Origin: Glutinoglossum americanum
Taxonomy: Eukaryota > Ascomycota > Geoglossomycetes > Geoglossales > Geoglossaceae
Length of the DNA: 64,000 nucleotides
Direction: 5' to 3'
Assembly (NCBI GenBank): GCA_020080175.1
Contig: JAGHQL010000093.1
Location: forward strand, 1-64,000
Shown here: piece by piece, positions 59,699 through 64,000 of the stretch
How positions within the stretch are numbered: position 1 is the stretch's first letter
Layout of the letters: every line of letters starts with the position of its first letter
Notes under the pieces: generated by a model
Seen by the model: the letters and a program-made list of their open reading frames with translations, nothing else
Databases searched by the model: none
Told to the model about the DNA's origin: nothing
Position numbers and translations under genes: made by a program

Positions 59699-62600
59699 AT
59701 GAACACAGTTCAGCATCCGCCTCGACCATTGAAGGAGCGAGCAAAAGACATGACCCGGTCAAAGGGAAGGCCTTTGGGTGAAACCATGGACGACACTCTC
59801 AGCACCTTGTCCTCGAGATTCAACTTAAGCTCTCTCTACGATAGCGGGTTTGCTGTCTTGCCCGAGAGCGCCCCCGAAGTCCTCTCCAAGAACACCATCT
59901 ATGTAAGGGATCCAGATAGAATCGTGTCTATACGGGAAACAGATAGACAGAGGGCATTCAACGCCCTAGTTAGACGGTAGGCTTATCCCAGCTGGTTTCC
60001 CAGAACTCAGTGCAACTCTTTTGCTCACACTTGGCCCTGTGATGCTCATTGATTTATGACTTCAGGTACATATCACAACTGCTTTACGGTTGCCAGAACC
60101 CCTATTGCACCACCCCAACGTGCTTTTCCTGTCGGCGGCGCATTACAGTAGCACCGTTACGCAGGCTCACGGCGGTCAGCGCCAGAACGATTGCATGCTA
60201 CCTGGCTAGCCAAGATGACGCGGAAAAAGCGCTTTGCCCCCACAAGCCTGTTGTCTCGATAGAGGCAAAGAACGCAAGATCTAAGCGTACAAACGCAAGC
60301 CGCTTGTGGTCTACAAGGATCGGAACGACCGAAGCAGGTTCCAAAGGAACCGAGGAGGCTAATCTTGGCACTACTTCGAAGCGCGATACCGATCCAGACA
60401 ATCCGAGGACGAAGGCCATAGAACCAAGTGAGGCAAACCCGGCTCCAGCCTCACCCGATGGAACGGAAACAGTGGAACGGTCAGGCGAAATTAAGCCCGA
60501 GAAATGTGAAATTCGGACAGAATTCCTGGGGAAGAAACAGACACGGAAGGATCCCAAGTCGTTCACACAAAACCTCTTTGACGCTTTTCATTTGAGGATG
60601 TTGGAATGGCTATCTCTCCCGAAAGTAGCCCACGCAATTCCCTTCGCACCTGAGGGGAGAGAAGATGAAGGCTCTCCCAAACCGCCGAGTTTCCCGCAGA
60701 ACAGAGATCATTTTACGATAGGAGATCCTCCCAAATGCCTACCAACTGCGCAGCAGCGAAAACCCAAGGAGATCACGTCATCTTCAAAACCTTCAACGGT
60801 CACAAAACCCCACTCGAGTGATCATTCATTATCCATTCAAACGCCGCCACCAATTCCTGCCCAACAGACTGATTATGAGCCACTTTCCACACCAATGAGC
60901 CTCGCTACATCACCAAAGGTGCGCAGGCGACGCTCCTTGGGACACCCAGATATGCACCGCCCGCAATCACCCCAGGTAATAAAAGAAAAGCTACAATCAT
61001 CAGGATTCCCGAGGCAGCCCCGAATCCCTCCGCCTATCACGCCATATGGCCACCCCGGTGATATGGGTCCACCGAGCCTTCCGCCTCCTGTCAACAAGCA
61101 CCACCAGCAAGCCCAGCATGGCGGACTCGCCAAGGGTTGCAATGTCGTTGGAATGAAGCTTGAGAATCACAGACGAAACTCATGGAATGGCGCAAAGACG
61201 CCGCAACTCCCGCAGACAACCCCTTCGAGGATTAACGAGAAGGACCTAGCAAGCAAGGACCGAAACTTGGTCGACATTTCAAGAGATTCTGTTATTATGG
61301 AGACCGAGAAGTCTCCTACCAACACCCCTTGCTTCATTCGACCTCCACAGTCGCTATCCCATCTCTCTTGTGAGGCCATAGCAGCACTTGTACAGCTGGT
61401 CGAATCTACAGATACCGTGCCGAAGGAGGAACGCATCTTCACTCGGTCCTTTGGAACTGTAAAGGCTGCCCAAAAAGCAGTCCTAAAACACATTGATACC
61501 TTGAAACATCCTGACCTGACTATCGGAGGTCTAATCGAGGACTTGAGTAGGCTCAGACACAATCCTCATGTCGAAGCGGAACGGTTTACAGAGCAGAGCA
61601 TATTTTATGTTCTGAGCAATCCTAGCGCGATTCTTGAATCGTTTACGGTCCGCGAATCCAAGACTTCAGTTGGGTACCCTGAACACACCTTAGCCCGACC
61701 TCACCCCCAAGACATGGATGAAGCATTCCGGCTATTAATGAGGAAAAACTCAGCCCTCATTTTCAATAGCCTATGGCTCGCGGTGGAAGCGTTATTTACA
61801 CCGCCGCCTGAACTCATTCCTCCGAGTCCAAGGTTAAAGGCCGCCCTAAGTACACCCTCGCCATATTCGCCAAGTTCCCCAATTGAAACATCGCCTAGAG
61901 TGCCCCCTCCGAAAGCCAGATATTTTACAGATCTAGAAGCTGCACATATTGTCGTCGTCTGCCTCCACGCACTGGTGGCCAGCCTACCAAAGGCAACGCC
62001 AGAGGCTTGGTTCGCTATCCACAAGCTACGAGCTCAAGGAAAGGTAGTGCCTGACTCCAACTTAGCCAGAGCAGGCACGGATTCCGTCGCTTCCATGCTG
62101 GATGTAATTGAAGTCCTGGAGGATGAGATGGCCTTGAGGTTGATGAAAAGGCTTTCCAGGGCCGTCGCGGCGAGGACCTACTTCACCGAGATAGTAAAAA
62201 CCAAGAGCCGAAAAGGGAAGAATTCAAAGGGCAAAAAACGTGATCGACGCGGCGTGATGGAGATAGTATGCGATCACTTCGCGCGGTGCAACAAGGCGGG
62301 CTCGGCACCCCCACACGGCAATACCGGGAAATTCCCGTCAGAGTGGAACGAAGAACAGGGCCCTACTGGGTGGTCAATCCCCGCTCTCCTCTTGGAATGG
62401 ATTCGAAGTGCATTGCTCAAAGAATGGGACGGGAGGGAAGAAGTCTCTAGATGGAGTATCGCAGGCGGAGCGATAGGGATGCTCTCAAGTTTACGTGAGT
62501 ACATTCGATCACCTCAACTTAGGTCCACAGTAGGCTGACATGCCCTACAGATGAGAGGCACGATTGTCTCGGCCTTGCGCCAGAAACGTTTCAGGCTCCC

Positions 62601-64000
62601 TTCATCTCCGACCGCCTCGACTCCTTAGAGATCCCCGTCGAATGGCTATCCTCAAATCCCAACAACAAAGTTATCCATCTCCTCTCCTGTCCATTTCTAT
62701 TCCCACAGTCCGCCCTTGTCACCTACCTCCGCGCCATAAACTTCTCAAACATGTCACGCTCTTTCGAAGCATCTATGACAATGCTCCGGCTAGTGACACA
62801 GATGGCTTTTGTTGATCCCCTACCGGATGCTGGGGGTCTATTGCCGCGCCTGCAAAAAGCCGTCGGTCATTACTTGGTTCTCGAGGTACGTAGGGATAAT
62901 TTGTTGGTTGACGCCCTCAATCAGCTCTGGAGGAGAGAAAGGAGAGAGTTGATGCGACCGTTAAAGGTACGGATGGGTATGGACGAGGGAGAGGAAGGCG
63001 TGGATCATGGTGGCGTCCAGCAAGAATTCATTCGAATGGCGATGAGCGAAGCGTTTTCTCCAGAATACGGTACGTCACTCTCTTGGTGCTTCTAGCTCCT
63101 AATTAGTTGGACCTCTAAACAGCTAGCTAATCCGTGATCCCAACTAGGTTTGTTCACTACGGATCCCCAGACGAGAATCTCCTGGTTCCAACCCGCTTCT
63201 CTCGAACCCCTTTACAAATATGAGCTCATCGGTCTTCTATTCTCCCTTGCCATCTACAACGGCCTCACCCTTCCCGTTTCATTCCCCCAAGCACTTTACC
63301 GCAAACTCCTCGGTCTGCCCGTGGCAGACATCGAGCACATCCGGGATGGCTGGCCCGATCTCGCAAGAGGTCTTACCAAGCTCCTTACCTGGATGGACGG
63401 CGATGTCGGGGATGTATTTCTCAGAACCTACGAATTCAGCGTCGAGGGTTGGGGCACGGCTTTGACGGTGGACATGAAAACCCGGAAAGGGAATCTAGTG
63501 TCGTCAGCACAACTAATACCTAGCGAAAATGAATCAGCGGACGCAGAAAGCGACGGAGGGGTCGCCCTCGACTCTTCATTCTCCTCATCCTCATCCTCGT
63601 TCACCCAACCCCTCGATACCAGCACTCCACCTCCCATGCGGCCAGCAGCGGGAATCATCACTCCTGCTGAAAGCTCCACGACCGAGGAAGCCGAACTAGT
63701 CACAAACGCGAACCGCGAGCAGTACGTTAAGGACTACATTGCCTGGCTAACCGACCATTCCATATCCGCCCAATACGAAGCCTTCGCCCGCGGCTTCTTC
63801 GTCTGCTTAGACCGAAAATCCCTCACTGTTCGTCTCCTCCCTTACCCCAATAAAAGAAAAAAAACCCTACTAACCACCGTCTCCCCTAGCTATTCACACC
63901 ACCCACCCTCCGTCCCCTTCTAGAGGGAACCCTCGAAATCGACATCTCCGCCCTCGAAAAATCCGCCCGCTATGATGACGGCTACTCCCCTAATCACCCC
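59699..64000 (+). CDS. AZUL-HECT ubiquitin ligase (UBE3A-like), 3' end cut
   Basis: Predicted join(59699..59976, 60066..62494, 62551..63069, 63148..63827, 63890..>64000); 1339 residues are visible. Four introns of 56-89 bp keep phase. Residues about 93-155 form an AZUL zinc module (YISQLLYGCQNPYCTTPTCFSC, then LTAVSARTIACYLASQ and CPHKP), the N-terminal domain of UBE3A. A long Pro/Ser/Lys-rich region (about 160-520) is probably disordered. From about 900 the sequence becomes the pre-HECT and HECT N-lobe (SFEASMTMLRLV, VDHGGVQQEFIRM, YELIGLLFSLAIYNGLTLPV, FLRTYEFSVEGWG). An acidic-Ser insert occurs near 1175-1230. The window ends in LEKSARYDDGYSPNHP, before the catalytic Cys. It transfers ubiquitin from E2 to substrates; substrates are unknown. 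Confidence 0.93.

Overview
The window is nuclear DNA from a filamentous ascomycete (Pezizomycotina). Most genes are split by short spliceosomal introns (about 44-144 bp) with GTATGT/GTGAGT-type donors and CTAAC/CTGAC-like branch sites. The families are typical of moulds: a GPI-type GH18 chitinase, an ABCC drug exporter, a YAT-type amino acid permease, kelch and single-pass membrane proteins, fungal STAND-like proteins, and the Rei1 pre-60S factor. I cannot place the species. Exon structures were built by eye from splice signals, reading phase and family resemblance; they are predictions.

Left part (0-14 kb): a CorA-like two-TM protein, a single-pass membrane protein with a coiled-coil tail, a fragment of a DUF6604-type gene, a secreted/GPI chitinase, and a complete ABCC transporter on the minus strand. 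From 14 to 20 kb the sequence is gene-poor and repeat-like: nested palindromes, a decayed membrane-protein gene, and a 319-bp element with long terminal inverted repeats.

Middle (20-36 kb): a large fungal multi-TM protein, remnants of a NACHT/WD40 (NLR-type) gene with its parts now on opposite strands, a kelch-repeat membrane protein, an amino acid permease with several tiny 5' exons, and a WD40-like protein. Two copies of a ~158-bp short inverted-repeat element lie at 27.7 and 40.6 kb.

Accessory core (36-48 kb): the most interesting stretch. One gene (36.7-40.3 kb) joins an N-terminal zinc finger, a P-loop GTPase-like domain, a RING-like finger and a patatin phospholipase domain with an intact Ser/Asp dyad. 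A second gene (44.7-47.4 kb) joins a Helo-like STAND N-terminal domain to a protein kinase fold that has lost catalytic residues. That is the layout of the cell-death protein MLKL (four-helix bundle plus pseudokinase). Together with the NACHT/WD40 and DUF6604 remnants, this looks like a neighbourhood of fungal immune/allorecognition-type genes. A Gln/Pro-rich protein gene sits divergently next to the Helo-pseudokinase.

Right part (48-64 kb): a C2H2 zinc-finger protein, a ~6 kb gene-poor stretch with two direct ~300-bp repeats carrying tRNA-like A and B boxes, then two conserved housekeeping genes in divergent orientation: Rei1 (pre-60S maturation) and an AZUL-HECT (UBE3A-like) ubiquitin ligase that runs off the right edge before its catalytic cysteine.
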